A stretch of DNA of 64,000 nt. Source: Anaerolineaceae bacterium. Its GTDB lineage: Bacteria > Chloroflexota > Anaerolineae > Anaerolineales > Anaerolineaceae. Shown in pieces: positions 15,565 through 24,197 of the stretch (positions within the stretch are counted from its first letter, which is position 1; the number at the start of each line of letters is the position of its first letter). A program made the translations under genes and the position numbers. The DNA lies in contig JAJUGU010000005.1 in assembly GCA_029265815.1 (NCBI GenBank), forward strand, positions 1-64,000. Direction: 5' to 3'. Under the pieces are notes generated by a model. That model was not told the origin of the DNA and did not search any database. It saw only the letters and a list, made by a program, of their open reading frames with translations.

Positions 15565-16467
15565 TTATTTAAAACCAATCGACCTGAGATATTCGCGGTT
15601 TCGAAGTGCCGAGTCAAACGGGCGCCCCATACCGGGGAGTACATCCTGTTCAACGACAATCCAGCCATCGTAACCCTGGTTTTCCAGCTCGGCTTTGATC
15701 GATGGGAAATCCACTGCACCTTTGCCAAGTTCACAGAAAACGCCCTGGCCCACCGATTTGAAGTAATCCCAGCCCTCGCGGCGCGATTGTTCAGCAATGA
15801 CAGGATCGCAATCCTTAAAGTGAATATGCCAGGCGCGTTTGGCGTGTTTTTGCAAAAATTTGAGGGGGTTGCCTCCTGCAAACTGGTAATGACCCGTATC
15901 GAGGCAGAGGCCTACCAGGTTTGGATCAGTGAGAGAAAGCAGGGTCTCGATTTCGTCAGGTGTTTCTGCGTAACCCGCACAGTGGTGGTGAACTACCAGG
16001 CGCAGACCGGTTTCGCTCTTGACTGCTTCGGCGATCCGTTCCACACCAGAAGCGAAGATTTTCCATTCGTCAGCGGTCAAACCCATTTCAGGGGTAACCC
16101 GTCCGGCATTGAGCGTGCGTTCAGGCACGCTTCCATTATTATCTGCAAGCACGATGAAGGGCAGGTTTCCTTCCACAGCGGCAAGCAGACGCGCCACTTT
16201 CAGGGCACTTTCTACTCCAGAAGGATAGTTTTTAGCATCTTTCAACGCGACTGGAACAAAGGCGCCTAGAAGGGTCAGAGATCGTTTGCGTAATTCTGAC
16301 TTCAATTTGACTGGATCGGTGGGCATGAATCCCCAGTCTCCGAGCTCTGTTCCACTGTAACCCGTTTGCTGCATCTCATCCAGAACGGTGCTGTAGGTTG
16401 CCGCTTTTCCCTGAAGATCGAACTCGAGTGCCCCCCAGGAGCAGGGAGCGTTGGCGATTTTAATCAT
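15565..16467 (-). CDS. iolE: Inosose dehydratase / sugar isomerase-epimerase of the iol operon
   Basis: TIM-barrel protein of the AP-endonuclease-2-like fold, 300 residues. The N-terminus (NAPCSWGALEFD, then GYSGTELGDWGFMPTDP) is the form seen in iol-operon IolE-type enzymes. C-terminal metal ligands appear as GLCLDTGHYQFAGG, HIHFKD and a terminal VEQD. The expected reaction is dehydration of scyllo-inosose to the dione cut by IolD. An IolI-type inosose isomerase is the alternative. ATG 16467 has GGAG upstream. It lies between the two iolG-like genes. Confidence 0.82.
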   Translation of the reverse strand: MIKIANAPCSWGALEFDLQGKAATYSTVLDEMQQTGYSGTELGDWGFMPTDPVKLKSELRKRSLTLLGAFVPVALKDAKNYPSGVESALKVARLLAAVEGNLPFIVLADNNGSVPERTLNAGRVTPEMGLTADEWKIFASGVERIAEAVKSETGLRLVVHHHCAGYAETPDEIETLLSLTDPNLVGLCLDTGHYQFAGGNPLKFLQKHAKRAWHIHFKDCDPVIAEQSRREGWDYFKSVGQGVFCELGKGAVDFPSIKAELENQGYDGWIVVEQDVLPGMGRPFDSALRNREYLRSIGFK

Positions 16468-16523
16468 AGGTATCTCCGAAAATCCAGAATCAATTGCCTG
16501 AACGATACTTCAAAGCGAGATCT

Positions 16524-17543
16524 CTAGCGATCGATCTCGCTGATCAGAACCGGGCGTTGTTCATCCAGTGAAAGAGTGGCAGCAATCCCAACGGCTGTGG
16601 CCGCACGGGCATCTTCGCCAGTGGGTGTCGGTTCGGTGCCCTCAACGATATGTCGTACAAAAGCGCGAATTTCCTCCGCATAGGCGATGCCAAACCGTTC
16701 CATAAAATAGGGCACGGTATCGTGAGTTACGCCAGCACGGGTGAGCACCAGGGTAGCCGTCTGCTGTAGATAGCCGATCCAGAGGCTACCCTCAGTGCCG
16801 AGGACCTCGGTACGGATGTCATAGCCATAGACAGCATTACGGCTCATATCAATGTTGCCGATGGCGTCATTGGCAAAACGCAGATTGATGACCGTGTTGT
16901 CGATATCGCCCACATCCTTTAACTCTGGAAAAGCCAGGCACGCGCCTTCACTGTAAACACGGGTGACTTCACTTTCCATCAACCAGCGGGCGAGGTCAAA
17001 ATCATGCACTCCCATATCGACGATCAAACCGCCACTGTTTTCACGTTTTGCGAATTCCAGGCTGGTACGTTTGGGGTCACGGCTGGTGGCTTTAAACATC
17101 ACCGGCTTCCCGATTACACCTTCAAGAATCTTCTGTTTTGCCGCCACGTAAGGCGGATCGAAACGGCGCATGAAGCCCATTTGAAGTTTTACACCGGCGC
17201 GTTTGACCGCGGCAATGGCCTGATCACAGGCTTCGAGGCTCTGCGATAAGGGTTTTTCACTGAAAATGTTTTTACCCGCGGCGGCTGCAGACATGATCAC
17301 TTCGGCGTGTGTGCCGGTAGGTGAAGTGACGACCACGGCTTCTACTTCTTTTGAGTCTAACAATGCACGGTAATCTTTGTACCTGTGCGGGATGTTATAT
17401 CGGCCGGCAACCTCGTTCAGTGTAGCTTCGTCGGGGTCTGCAACAGCCACCAGATCAACTTCTGAAATAGTATAGGCCAGTGTACTGGCGTACACTTTTC
17501 CCATTCTGCCTGCGCCTATTAAACCGATCCTGATGCTCATCAT
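16524..17543 (-). CDS. Second Gfo/Idh/MocA-family dehydrogenase (IolG paralogue)
   Basis: 339 residues with Rossmann motif GLIGAGRMGKVYA, NIFSEKPLSQS and the substrate-side block GGLIVDMGVHDFDLARWL. It is clearly homologous to the other iolG, but many substrate-pocket positions differ. Likely an inositol dehydrogenase with another preference (scyllo- or D-chiro-inositol, or interconverting inososes). GGAG precedes the tandem ATGATG start, so 17543 or 17540 is used. It is inside the operon, downstream of iolD. Confidence 0.88.
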   Translation of the reverse strand: MMSIRIGLIGAGRMGKVYASTLAYTISEVDLVAVADPDEATLNEVAGRYNIPHRYKDYRALLDSKEVEAVVVTSPTGTHAEVIMSAAAAGKNIFSEKPLSQSLEACDQAIAAVKRAGVKLQMGFMRRFDPPYVAAKQKILEGVIGKPVMFKATSRDPKRTSLEFAKRENSGGLIVDMGVHDFDLARWLMESEVTRVYSEGACLAFPELKDVGDIDNTVINLRFANDAIGNIDMSRNAVYGYDIRTEVLGTEGSLWIGYLQQTATLVLTRAGVTHDTVPYFMERFGIAYAEEIRAFVRHIVEGTEPTPTGEDARAATAVGIAATLSLDEQRPVLISEIDR

Positions 17544-17570
17544 TCAACTCCCTGGTAGTGAAATGGCTAA

Positions 17571-19433
17571 TTAAAGGTGGTACTTTTCATTCTTGCGCTT
17601 AATTTCGTATTCTTTGCGCGCTTTACGCACAGAAGGCATTTCAGAGGTTTCAGCAACGGCCACATCCCACCAGGAATCGTAACCAGGCACTTTAACCTCA
17701 CGGTCGGCTTCAACAACGATAACCGATGTGTGATCGAGCTTGCGGACGCGCTGCAGGGCGTCCTTGAAATCTCCGAGCGAATGCGGGGTGAAAACCTCTG
17801 CACCCAGACTGGCGGCATTGGCAGCGAAATCCACCACCATGCGGCTGCCATCGAGTTGGCCAGATTCTTTGCTGCGGCGGTTGAAGTATGTGCCGAACCC
17901 AGAACTGCCGATCGATGCACTTAGCGAACCAATTGAGCTAAACCCGTGGTTGTCGACAACGATAATATTGACCTTGATTCCTTCTTGTGTGGCGGTAAGA
18001 ATCTCGGTTGGGTTCATCAGGTAGGTACCATCTCCAACCCACACAAACACTTCGCGGCTTGGATCGGCCAATTTCACACCCAGAGAGGCAGGAATTTCAT
18101 AACCCATACAGGAATATCCATATTCCATGTGGTACGAGCCAGGTGTTTTGGTCCGCCATAATTTATGCAGGTCTCCTGGCTGGCTGCCCGCAGCCGAGAG
18201 GATGACATCGCGCGGGCCAGCCTGCTCCCAGATAGCACCGATCAACTCGCTCTGACCGGGCAGGGGAGAATGGTTGAGATGATAAAGGCGATCAGTTTCT
18301 GCTTCCCATTCTTCTTTGAGGGCTTTGATTTCAGTGGAATACTCAGCGGATACCCTGAAATCTTTGAGAACTTTAGCGAGTTCTTCCAATGTGACCCTGG
18401 CATCGGCAGTAAGCGGAAGTGCGCTGTGTTTAAACGAATCCATCTCAAATACATTTATATTAATAAAACGCACCTGATCATTCTGGAACGCGGTTTTGGA
18501 AGAAGTTGTGAAATCTGAATAGCGGGTACCAATTCCAATTACCAGGTCAGCGTTGCGGGCGATTCGGTTGGCTGCCAGGTTTCCTGTGGCTCCGATCGCA
18601 CCCAGGCATGCAGGGTGATCGTAAGCCAGTGAACCTTTTCCAGCCTGAGTTTCACCCACAGGGATACCTGTCAGGCGGGTGAATTTTTCAAGGGCTGCGG
18701 TTGCACCGCTGTAGTGCACCCCACCACCAGCTACAATGAGCGGCCGCTTGGATGTACGGATGATCTCAATGGCTTCCTTGAGCAGCTGGCGGTCAGCCAG
18801 CGGACGGGCAATATGCCATACGCGTTTGTGAAAGAGTTCTTCGGGGTAGTCCCAGGCTTCAGTCTGAACATCCTGAGGCATGGAGAGCGTGACTGCACCG
18901 GTATCTGCCGGTGAGGTCAACACGCGCATGGCTTCTAATAACGAGGTGATCAACTGGTCAGGACGGTTGATGCGGTCCCAGTAACGCGAAACGGGTTTAA
19001 AACAGTCATTGACGCTGATATCCTGAGTCGCGGCTGATTCAAGCTGTTGCAAGACGGGGGCTACATTGCGCCGGGCGAAGATGTCTCCGGGAAGTAAGAG
19101 GACTGGCAGCCGGTTAATCGTGGCTAACGCAGCACCGGTGATCATATTTGTTGCACCAGGGCCGATGGATGAGGTGCAGGCAAAGGTCTGCAAGCGGTTC
19201 CGTGCTTTGGCAAAGCCGCTGGCAAAATGCACCGCGGCCTGTTCGTTGCGTACCATGATGTATGGAAAATCCAGGTTTTGCTGCAGCGCCTGCCCGATAC
19301 CGGCCACGTTACCGTGCCCGAAAATACCCAGAATACCGGCGAAGAACTGGAACTCTTCACCGTCACGTTCAACGTATTGATTTTTTAGAAATTTCACCAG
19401 GGCTTGAGCGGTGGTTAGACGAATGGTTTTCAT
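17571..19433 (-). CDS. iolD: 3D-(3,5/4)-trihydroxycyclohexane-1,2-dione hydrolase
   Basis: Thiamine-diphosphate-dependent ring-opening hydrolase producing 5-deoxy-glucuronate. 620 residues, normal for IolD. Visible are the ThDP glutamate region (GIFGHGNVAGIGQAL, about 32-46) and the central FAD/NAD-fold-like domain. The C-terminal ThDP/Mg motif runs GDGTYLMNPTEI...IIVVDNHGFSSIG. The sequence is collinear with acetolactate-synthase-type enzymes but carries the IolD-specific start. It is separated by 21 bases from the preceding gene in the operon. Confidence 0.95.
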   Translation of the reverse strand: MKTIRLTTAQALVKFLKNQYVERDGEEFQFFAGILGIFGHGNVAGIGQALQQNLDFPYIMVRNEQAAVHFASGFAKARNRLQTFACTSSIGPGATNMITGAALATINRLPVLLLPGDIFARRNVAPVLQQLESAATQDISVNDCFKPVSRYWDRINRPDQLITSLLEAMRVLTSPADTGAVTLSMPQDVQTEAWDYPEELFHKRVWHIARPLADRQLLKEAIEIIRTSKRPLIVAGGGVHYSGATAALEKFTRLTGIPVGETQAGKGSLAYDHPACLGAIGATGNLAANRIARNADLVIGIGTRYSDFTTSSKTAFQNDQVRFININVFEMDSFKHSALPLTADARVTLEELAKVLKDFRVSAEYSTEIKALKEEWEAETDRLYHLNHSPLPGQSELIGAIWEQAGPRDVILSAAGSQPGDLHKLWRTKTPGSYHMEYGYSCMGYEIPASLGVKLADPSREVFVWVGDGTYLMNPTEILTATQEGIKVNIIVVDNHGFSSIGSLSASIGSSGFGTYFNRRSKESGQLDGSRMVVDFAANAASLGAEVFTPHSLGDFKDALQRVRKLDHTSVIVVEADREVKVPGYDSWWDVAVAETSEMPSVRKARKEYEIKRKNEKYHL

Positions 19434-19454
19434 GGGTTATCCGATGATATAGGA

Positions 19455-20543
19455 TCAGGCAGGTTTGATATCAGGATTGGGGATCATGAAATCCCGAATC
19501 ACACCCTGAAGATCATGATACGAAGCGATGAATCCGCGCAGGGTGCGAACAGTGGCTCCATACCCGTCAAATTCATCAATGGTCATGCCGTTTGGTTCGT
19601 ATGCGCGGCGAAAATCGGGGATCTTGGTCAACATCTCATTGATGATTGCCGGGTCCACAGGATTATCCATGCGTTCTTTTACTTCGATATCGCTGGCATT
19701 GATTTTTACCTGCCATTCGTAAGGGATGGTGAGGACGATATCGCCACCGATCAATTCAGACCAGTGTCCCAGATGCCGGTAAGCGGCGCCCAGCAGACGG
19801 GTGCGGTAGCCTTTCTCTTTAAAAATGCCGTAGGCACGCTTGAGGCAGGCAATCCCCGCCCAATCCATCACGGCAGGATCAACATCATATCCCTCGCGTT
19901 TCGATACAGCCTTCATCCAGTCATCGGTGCGCCCGATCATGATCGTACACACTGGTGACATTTCTTCAATAGATTTTCCCTCAGCCGTGCGGCGGTTTAA
20001 CCCGCGTTCCACCGCTTCAGCCACAGCGAGTGCCTGTGGGACAGTGAAGTTAACGGTTGCGTTGATCGAAACACCCTGGTAGGTGGCTTCTTCAATGGCA
20101 GCAATGCCGGCTTTGGTTACGGGAGCCTTCACCTGAATGTTTGGAGCCAGCGTGTTGAAATGGATTGCGTGTTCAGCGATGGCTTTGGGGTTGCGATAGA
20201 ACTGGGGATTGGTCTGGATGGAGAGGCGGCCTTTCTTGCCTTTGTATTGATCGTAAGCGGGTTTGAGCAGACCTGCACCGCGCACCGCCATCTCTTCGAT
20301 CAACTCCCAGGTGATCTCCACCTCTGACCAGGTTGGATTCTCATCAATGATCTGGTAAATTCTATCTTTCCAGAGGTGCATCTCTTTTTTAAGGACGTTG
20401 TGGACGATGGTCGGGTTAGTGGTTGCTCCCACTGCGCCGTTCTCGATGGCGTAAGTCAATTCTTCGATCGAACAGGAATCATTCCAGTAATCGGTGGCTG
20501 TGGTGGAAACGGTCTGGTGCAGTTTGCTTTTATATTCGGGCAT
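19455..20543 (-). CDS. Transaldolase-family protein in the inositol operon
   Basis: 362 residues with the transaldolase signature GATTNPTIV (about 39-47) and a probable Schiff-base lysine, K139 in NIQVKAPVTKAG. It is longer than the small TalA/FSA-type enzymes and resembles transaldolases of iol clusters. The operon lacks the usual kinase IolC and class II aldolase IolJ. This protein is therefore the only candidate in the operon for the carbon-carbon cleavage step, perhaps on 2-deoxy-5-keto-gluconate or its phosphate. That role is inference; an ordinary pentose-phosphate transaldolase is the alternative. GGAGT precedes ATG 20543; it starts 10 bases after iolB. Confidence 0.85.
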   Translation of the reverse strand: MPEYKSKLHQTVSTTATDYWNDSCSIEELTYAIENGAVGATTNPTIVHNVLKKEMHLWKDRIYQIIDENPTWSEVEITWELIEEMAVRGAGLLKPAYDQYKGKKGRLSIQTNPQFYRNPKAIAEHAIHFNTLAPNIQVKAPVTKAGIAAIEEATYQGVSINATVNFTVPQALAVAEAVERGLNRRTAEGKSIEEMSPVCTIMIGRTDDWMKAVSKREGYDVDPAVMDWAGIACLKRAYGIFKEKGYRTRLLGAAYRHLGHWSELIGGDIVLTIPYEWQVKINASDIEVKERMDNPVDPAIINEMLTKIPDFRRAYEPNGMTIDEFDGYGATVRTLRGFIASYHDLQGVIRDFMIPNPDIKPA

Positions 20544-20553
20544 CTCAAACTCC

Positions 20554-21435
20554 TTATTTTTTCTCGTTCATATCCAGGGTAACAATTGGAAGGCGTGAGT
20601 CTTTTGTTTTCCAGGTGTCTTTAATCCATGAATATGCCGGGTCATCGGTGGCAGCCAGCGACTGATCGGAACCGGCCAAAATATTAAGATAGTAGGCAGT
20701 GTACCCGTGCGCTGCGACTACCGGGTGGTAACCCTCAGGCGAAAGAACCAATTGGTCATTTTGTACCACCATCAGCTCGTCGATATGCCTGTCGTCAGTA
20801 TAGATGCGCTGATAAGCGTACCCTTCAGGACGGTCAATTTTGTAGAAGTAAATTTCTTCGAGGTCAGCTTCGAGCAGGTTCCCGGTAGAATCAACGCGGC
20901 GGGTATCGTGTTTGTGCGGGGGGTAAGAGCTCCAATTTCCAGAAGGGGTGTAGACTTCAACAACCACCAGGCGTTCACAAGGGAAGCCAGGCGGAATCAT
21001 TTGATTGATTTGACGAGAAGCATTCTCACCACCACGTAACTCAATATTGACTTCCTCTGGCCGTACAAGGCGGGCCGGGAAATCACGGCTGGCGGCTGCC
21101 CACCCGCAGGCAAAATCTAATCCTTCACATAGAGGTTTAACAGTGAAGGAAGTATTGCGTGAAAGATACAAGGTGGTGGGCATGCCGTGAAAAACATCCT
21201 TGCGGCTGCCGATGTTTTTCCATTCCCCGGCTGAAGAAGTGACATCAGCAGTACCACTGAAGATGACCAATGCCAGTTCGTTGCCGCCGGTGTTGAAATG
21301 CCATTCCTCGTTGACTTTGAGCCTGACCGCCTGAAAGCTGAGGTGTTTCCACCCCGCGCTTTCAGGTGTAACCGTGAGGTATTCGGGGCGTGAATGGTCA
21401 GGTGTTACCAGCAATTTTGATTTCTTCGAAATCAT
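20554..21435 (-). CDS. iolB: 5-deoxy-glucuronate isomerase
   Basis: Bicupin-fold isomerase converting 5-deoxy-glucuronate to 2-deoxy-5-keto-gluconate, the step after IolD. The 293 residues fit IolB. Recognisable features are PSGNWSSYPPHKHDT, where the His residues bind metal, the EEIYFYKIDRPEGYAYQRIYT strand block (interrupted reading shown here in part) and the C-terminal EGYHPVVAAHGYTAYYLN. AGGAG precedes ATG 21435; it begins eight bases after the regulator stop codon, so it is the first enzyme gene of the operon. Confidence 0.93.
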   Translation of the reverse strand: MISKKSKLLVTPDHSRPEYLTVTPESAGWKHLSFQAVRLKVNEEWHFNTGGNELALVIFSGTADVTSSAGEWKNIGSRKDVFHGMPTTLYLSRNTSFTVKPLCEGLDFACGWAAASRDFPARLVRPEEVNIELRGGENASRQINQMIPPGFPCERLVVVEVYTPSGNWSSYPPHKHDTRRVDSTGNLLEADLEEIYFYKIDRPEGYAYQRIYTDDRHIDELMVVQNDQLVLSPEGYHPVVAAHGYTAYYLNILAGSDQSLAATDDPAYSWIKDTWKTKDSRLPIVTLDMNEKK

Positions 21436-21443
21436 GATTACTC

Positions 21444-22469
21444 CTAAGGGTGGTGTGCGGCAGTGGATTCGCGGATCAGAAGTTGACCGCGAATCAGGCG
21501 TGTTGGATGTTTATTATTTCCGTCTGGGCCCTGTCCTCGATTGATGAGATCCAGAAGCATACGCGCAGCTTCGCTTCCGATCAAACGCTTGGGCTGGTCA
21601 AAAGTGGTCAGGGCGGGGGTGGTATAAGCCGAATAGGAAATGTTATCGAAACCAGCAAGAGACACCTGACCCGGAACGTCAATGCCTTCCTGCTGCATGA
21701 CTTTAAGAGCGCCGATGGCCATCAAATCATTAAAGCAGAAGATAGCACTTGGCAGACGCGGCAGGGAAAGGAGGGTTTTCATGCCCTCAATCCCATGATC
21801 GATGGTACTGCCGGTTGTGCCAATCATTAACTCAGGATCGATCGAAATGCCGGCGTCTTCCATCGTTTTTTGAAATCCGCGGATACGATCACGATTAATG
21901 CGCCCGGCATGATCATTGCCGATATAGGCAATACGAGTGTGGCCGAGTTGTATCAGGTGGTGGGTAATCTCCTGTGCACCAAAAACATCATCATGGGCAA
22001 TGGAGTGGTCATAATTTCGTGGAGATTGGTTATTGATGACCACAATGGGAATTCCGTATTTGGTGAGGGAATTCGAGTGTTCACGGCTGAAGTATAAGGA
22101 ACCAATAATGACGCCGTCTACGCGGTGCTCGCCAAAAGCCTGGACGATGGATTTTTCTTGAGAGCAGTCGTGATTGGATGAAGCCACAAAGATGCTGTAA
22201 CCGGTATCCTTCAGCGCGTCTTCAATGCCCTGGACCACTTCTCCAAAATACGGATTATCGATGCGGCTGACAATGACTCCAAGAACGCGGGAGCGGTTGG
22301 TTTTTAAACCGCGGGCTGCTGCGCTTGGAAGATATCCCATCTCTTCTGCCAGGCTGCGAATGTAGGCGGCTGTTTTTTCGGGGATAAGGGAATTACCGTT
22401 CAAAGAACGGGAAACTGTGGTGTGAGAAACCCCTGCTGCCTTTGCGATATCTTTGATCGTAACTGGCAC
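21444..22469 (-). CDS. LacI-family regulator of the inositol operon
   Basis: 341-residue DNA-binding repressor. The N-terminal HTH is TIKDIAKAAGVSHTTVSRSL; the rest is a periplasmic-binding-like effector domain (GVIVSRIDNPYFGEVVQGIE, VDGVIIGS, PSAIFCFNDLMAIGALK, SLAGFDNISYS). I choose the GTG start at 22469 because GAGGTG lies four bases before it and LacI proteins begin close to the HTH. The longer frame to 22586 would run through the promoter. It is the first gene of the operon, so it represses itself together with the iol genes. The inducer is presumably an inositol breakdown intermediate. Confidence 0.93.
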   Translation of the reverse strand: MPVTIKDIAKAAGVSHTTVSRSLNGNSLIPEKTAAYIRSLAEEMGYLPSAAARGLKTNRSRVLGVIVSRIDNPYFGEVVQGIEDALKDTGYSIFVASSNHDCSQEKSIVQAFGEHRVDGVIIGSLYFSREHSNSLTKYGIPIVVINNQSPRNYDHSIAHDDVFGAQEITHHLIQLGHTRIAYIGNDHAGRINRDRIRGFQKTMEDAGISIDPELMIGTTGSTIDHGIEGMKTLLSLPRLPSAIFCFNDLMAIGALKVMQQEGIDVPGQVSLAGFDNISYSAYTTPALTTFDQPKRLIGSEAARMLLDLINRGQGPDGNNKHPTRLIRGQLLIRESTAAHHP

Positions 22470-22481
22470 AACGCACCTCTT

Positions 22482-22497
22482 ATGCACACGTGTGCAT
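22482..22497 (-). promoter_or_regulatory. LacI-type palindromic operator
   Basis: ATGCACACGTGTGCAT is a perfect 16-bp palindrome with the central CG typical of LacI-family operators. It covers the expected transcription start, between the -10 box and the ribosome binding site of the regulator gene. Autorepression of the whole operon is the natural reading. I find no second copy in the window. Confidence 0.85.
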
Positions 22498-22499
22498 TT

Positions 22500-22528
22500 A
22501 TCATAGCAAATTGAGATAAAAAAGTCAA
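22500..22528 (-). promoter_or_regulatory. Promoter of the inositol operon
   Basis: On the minus strand TTGACT, exactly 17 bases, then TATGAT: near-consensus sigma70 elements immediately upstream of the operator. Confidence 0.8.
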
Positions 22529-22591
22529 GTTGATATCTAAAAAGTGGAGAATGTCGAAGGGAAGGAAAAAGGGGCAGGAAAAGCAAGAAGA

Positions 22592-22607
22592 AAACCTGAT
22601 CGGGTTT
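22592..22607 (-). terminator. Probable terminator of the MTHFR-like gene
   Basis: AAACC...GGTTT short stem followed on the minus strand by a T/C-rich tail (TCTTCTTGC). The stem is only 5-6 bp, so it is weak. Confidence 0.4.
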
Positions 22608-22646
22608 CCTTCAATAACTTCGTAAAATGTGCCTGATAGATGGACT

Positions 22647-24074
22647 CTACCGCAAGCCGCTTTCTTTGATCAGGCGGGGGACGATCGATTCCCAGGTAAC
22701 CGACATGAAATGGATACCACGTACATATGGAAGCTTCTTAATCTTCTCGATCATTTCGAGGGTCATTTGAACAGATTCTTCTCGGGGGTCAGAGGAGGCC
22801 TCCATGCGCTGGATGTAGCTATCGGGCACGCGCACACCGGGGATCGCGTTCATGAAATGGGCTGCGTTCACACTGCGTATAGGTGATATACCAACCAGCA
22901 GTCCGACGCGCTGCAGGACTTCGCGTCGTTCCAGCGCCTCTAGGTATGCTTCGAAACGCTCCAGGTCAAAAACAAGGTTTGTCTGCAAGAATTGTGCGCC
23001 AGCGTTGACCTTCTTTTCCTCGCGGATGGCCTGGATGAGGGGCGTGGAGGAATTCGGCGAACCTGCAGCTCCCAAGAAAACTCGCGGCACGCACTTAATC
23101 TCACGGCAGTCAAGAAATCGGCCTTCGTCGCGCATCTGACGCAGGATCCACAATGATTGAATGGCATCCAGGTCCCAGATATCCATACGGCCGTTTGGCG
23201 GAGGACCAAGCCGTGGATGATCACCGGTCAGGCAGAGGATATTACGAATGCCAAGCGCAGCCGCCCCGAGCACTTCACCCTGCAGGCCCATGCGCGTACG
23301 GTCGCGGGCGGCGATCTGCAGCACCGGTTCGATACCGTGCTGCAAGGCGATCAGGGAGCAGGCGAGGGAAGACATGCGCGGGGTGGCGGAGGGATTATCG
23401 GTAAAGTTCACAGCTTCCACAATGCCTTTGAACGGCATGATCTTCTTGATCAGATCGTCAGGATTGGCAGTCAAAGGAGGTGACACTTCAGCCGTAATCA
23501 CTAATCCTTCGCCGGTCAATGCTTCTTCAAGGTGCGAGCCGGGATCGTGGGGTGGAGCCGGGTGGGGCAGTGCGTCGCCGTTCCACCAATCTGGCTGGCG
23601 GATCTCGAGGAAGAAAGAATCCCACTTGTGACGGCGCTCTTCGGGCAGAGCGCTTAACCCGCGCAGCACAGCCTTCGCACCACCATGTTTCTTCAGGTGT
23701 CCCATCAGGTCCAAAAAGGCTGAAGTACCGGTTTTATCCCAATCCAGCGGAGGCAGCACTTCCATCAGCCGGTCCAGTCTGCCCATTTTTTCTGCGCGCT
23801 CGTATATCTTGTACCAGATGCACGGCCGGGTAGGATCCACGTAGCAATGCTCGGGCGTGGAACCACCGCAGGGCCCGTTGCGCAGACCTTTGGGGCATTC
23901 CATAGGGCAGATGAAAGCCGTCTCCTGCAGCAGGCAGTTTCCGCACATACGGCAGCCGAAAAGTGCTCCCTTTATTGTGCGTTCCAGCCAGGTGAAGATC
24001 TTTTCGGGCAGCGGACGGTTCTTGAATGGTCGGTAGGCAGCCTGCCAGCGGCGGGCGGGAGTGAATCCGGGCAT
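22647..24074 (-). CDS. Methylenetetrahydrofolate reductase with N-terminal Cys-rich (MetV-like) domain
   Basis: 475 residues. The N-terminal third is an MTHFR-C-like zinc/Fe-S domain with eight cysteines (C41, C44, C47, C56, C60, C69, C77, C85), including CRMCGNC and NGPCGGS. The C-terminal part is a MetF-type TIM barrel (VITAEVSPPL, VNFTDNP, QIAARDRTRMGLQGEV, NILCLTGDHPRLG) that binds flavin and folate. In acetogen-type anaerobes these are separate MetV and MetF subunits; here they are fused. The role is reduction of methylene-THF to methyl-THF for methionine or C1 metabolism. ATG 24074 has GGAGG five bases upstream; an in-frame TTG at 24116 lies in the promoter. Confidence 0.92.
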   Translation of the reverse strand: MPGFTPARRWQAAYRPFKNRPLPEKIFTWLERTIKGALFGCRMCGNCLLQETAFICPMECPKGLRNGPCGGSTPEHCYVDPTRPCIWYKIYERAEKMGRLDRLMEVLPPLDWDKTGTSAFLDLMGHLKKHGGAKAVLRGLSALPEERRHKWDSFFLEIRQPDWWNGDALPHPAPPHDPGSHLEEALTGEGLVITAEVSPPLTANPDDLIKKIMPFKGIVEAVNFTDNPSATPRMSSLACSLIALQHGIEPVLQIAARDRTRMGLQGEVLGAAALGIRNILCLTGDHPRLGPPPNGRMDIWDLDAIQSLWILRQMRDEGRFLDCREIKCVPRVFLGAAGSPNSSTPLIQAIREEKKVNAGAQFLQTNLVFDLERFEAYLEALERREVLQRVGLLVGISPIRSVNAAHFMNAIPGVRVPDSYIQRMEASSDPREESVQMTLEMIEKIKKLPYVRGIHFMSVTWESIVPRLIKESGLR

Positions 24075-24197
24075 TTCATCCTCCGGGAAGTAGATGGGGC
24101 AATTATACCCTTTCAAATCAGCAATCGATGTATAATATTCTTCATTATCAAAGTGGAAATTTAGAAATAAACTTGAATATTTGGGGGGATTTCACTG
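24075..24197. promoter_or_regulatory. Divergent promoter region
   Basis: Contains a minus-strand TATAAT (complement of 24101-24106) for the reductase gene and a plus-strand TATAAT (24131-24136) for the glycosyltransferase gene. No convincing -35 box for either. Confidence 0.45.

Noticed and set aside
15124-16269. Long plus-strand frame of 381 codons opposite iolE/iolG
   Set aside because: It is antisense to two clearly identified enzymes and its translation has no domain; a shadow of codon bias.
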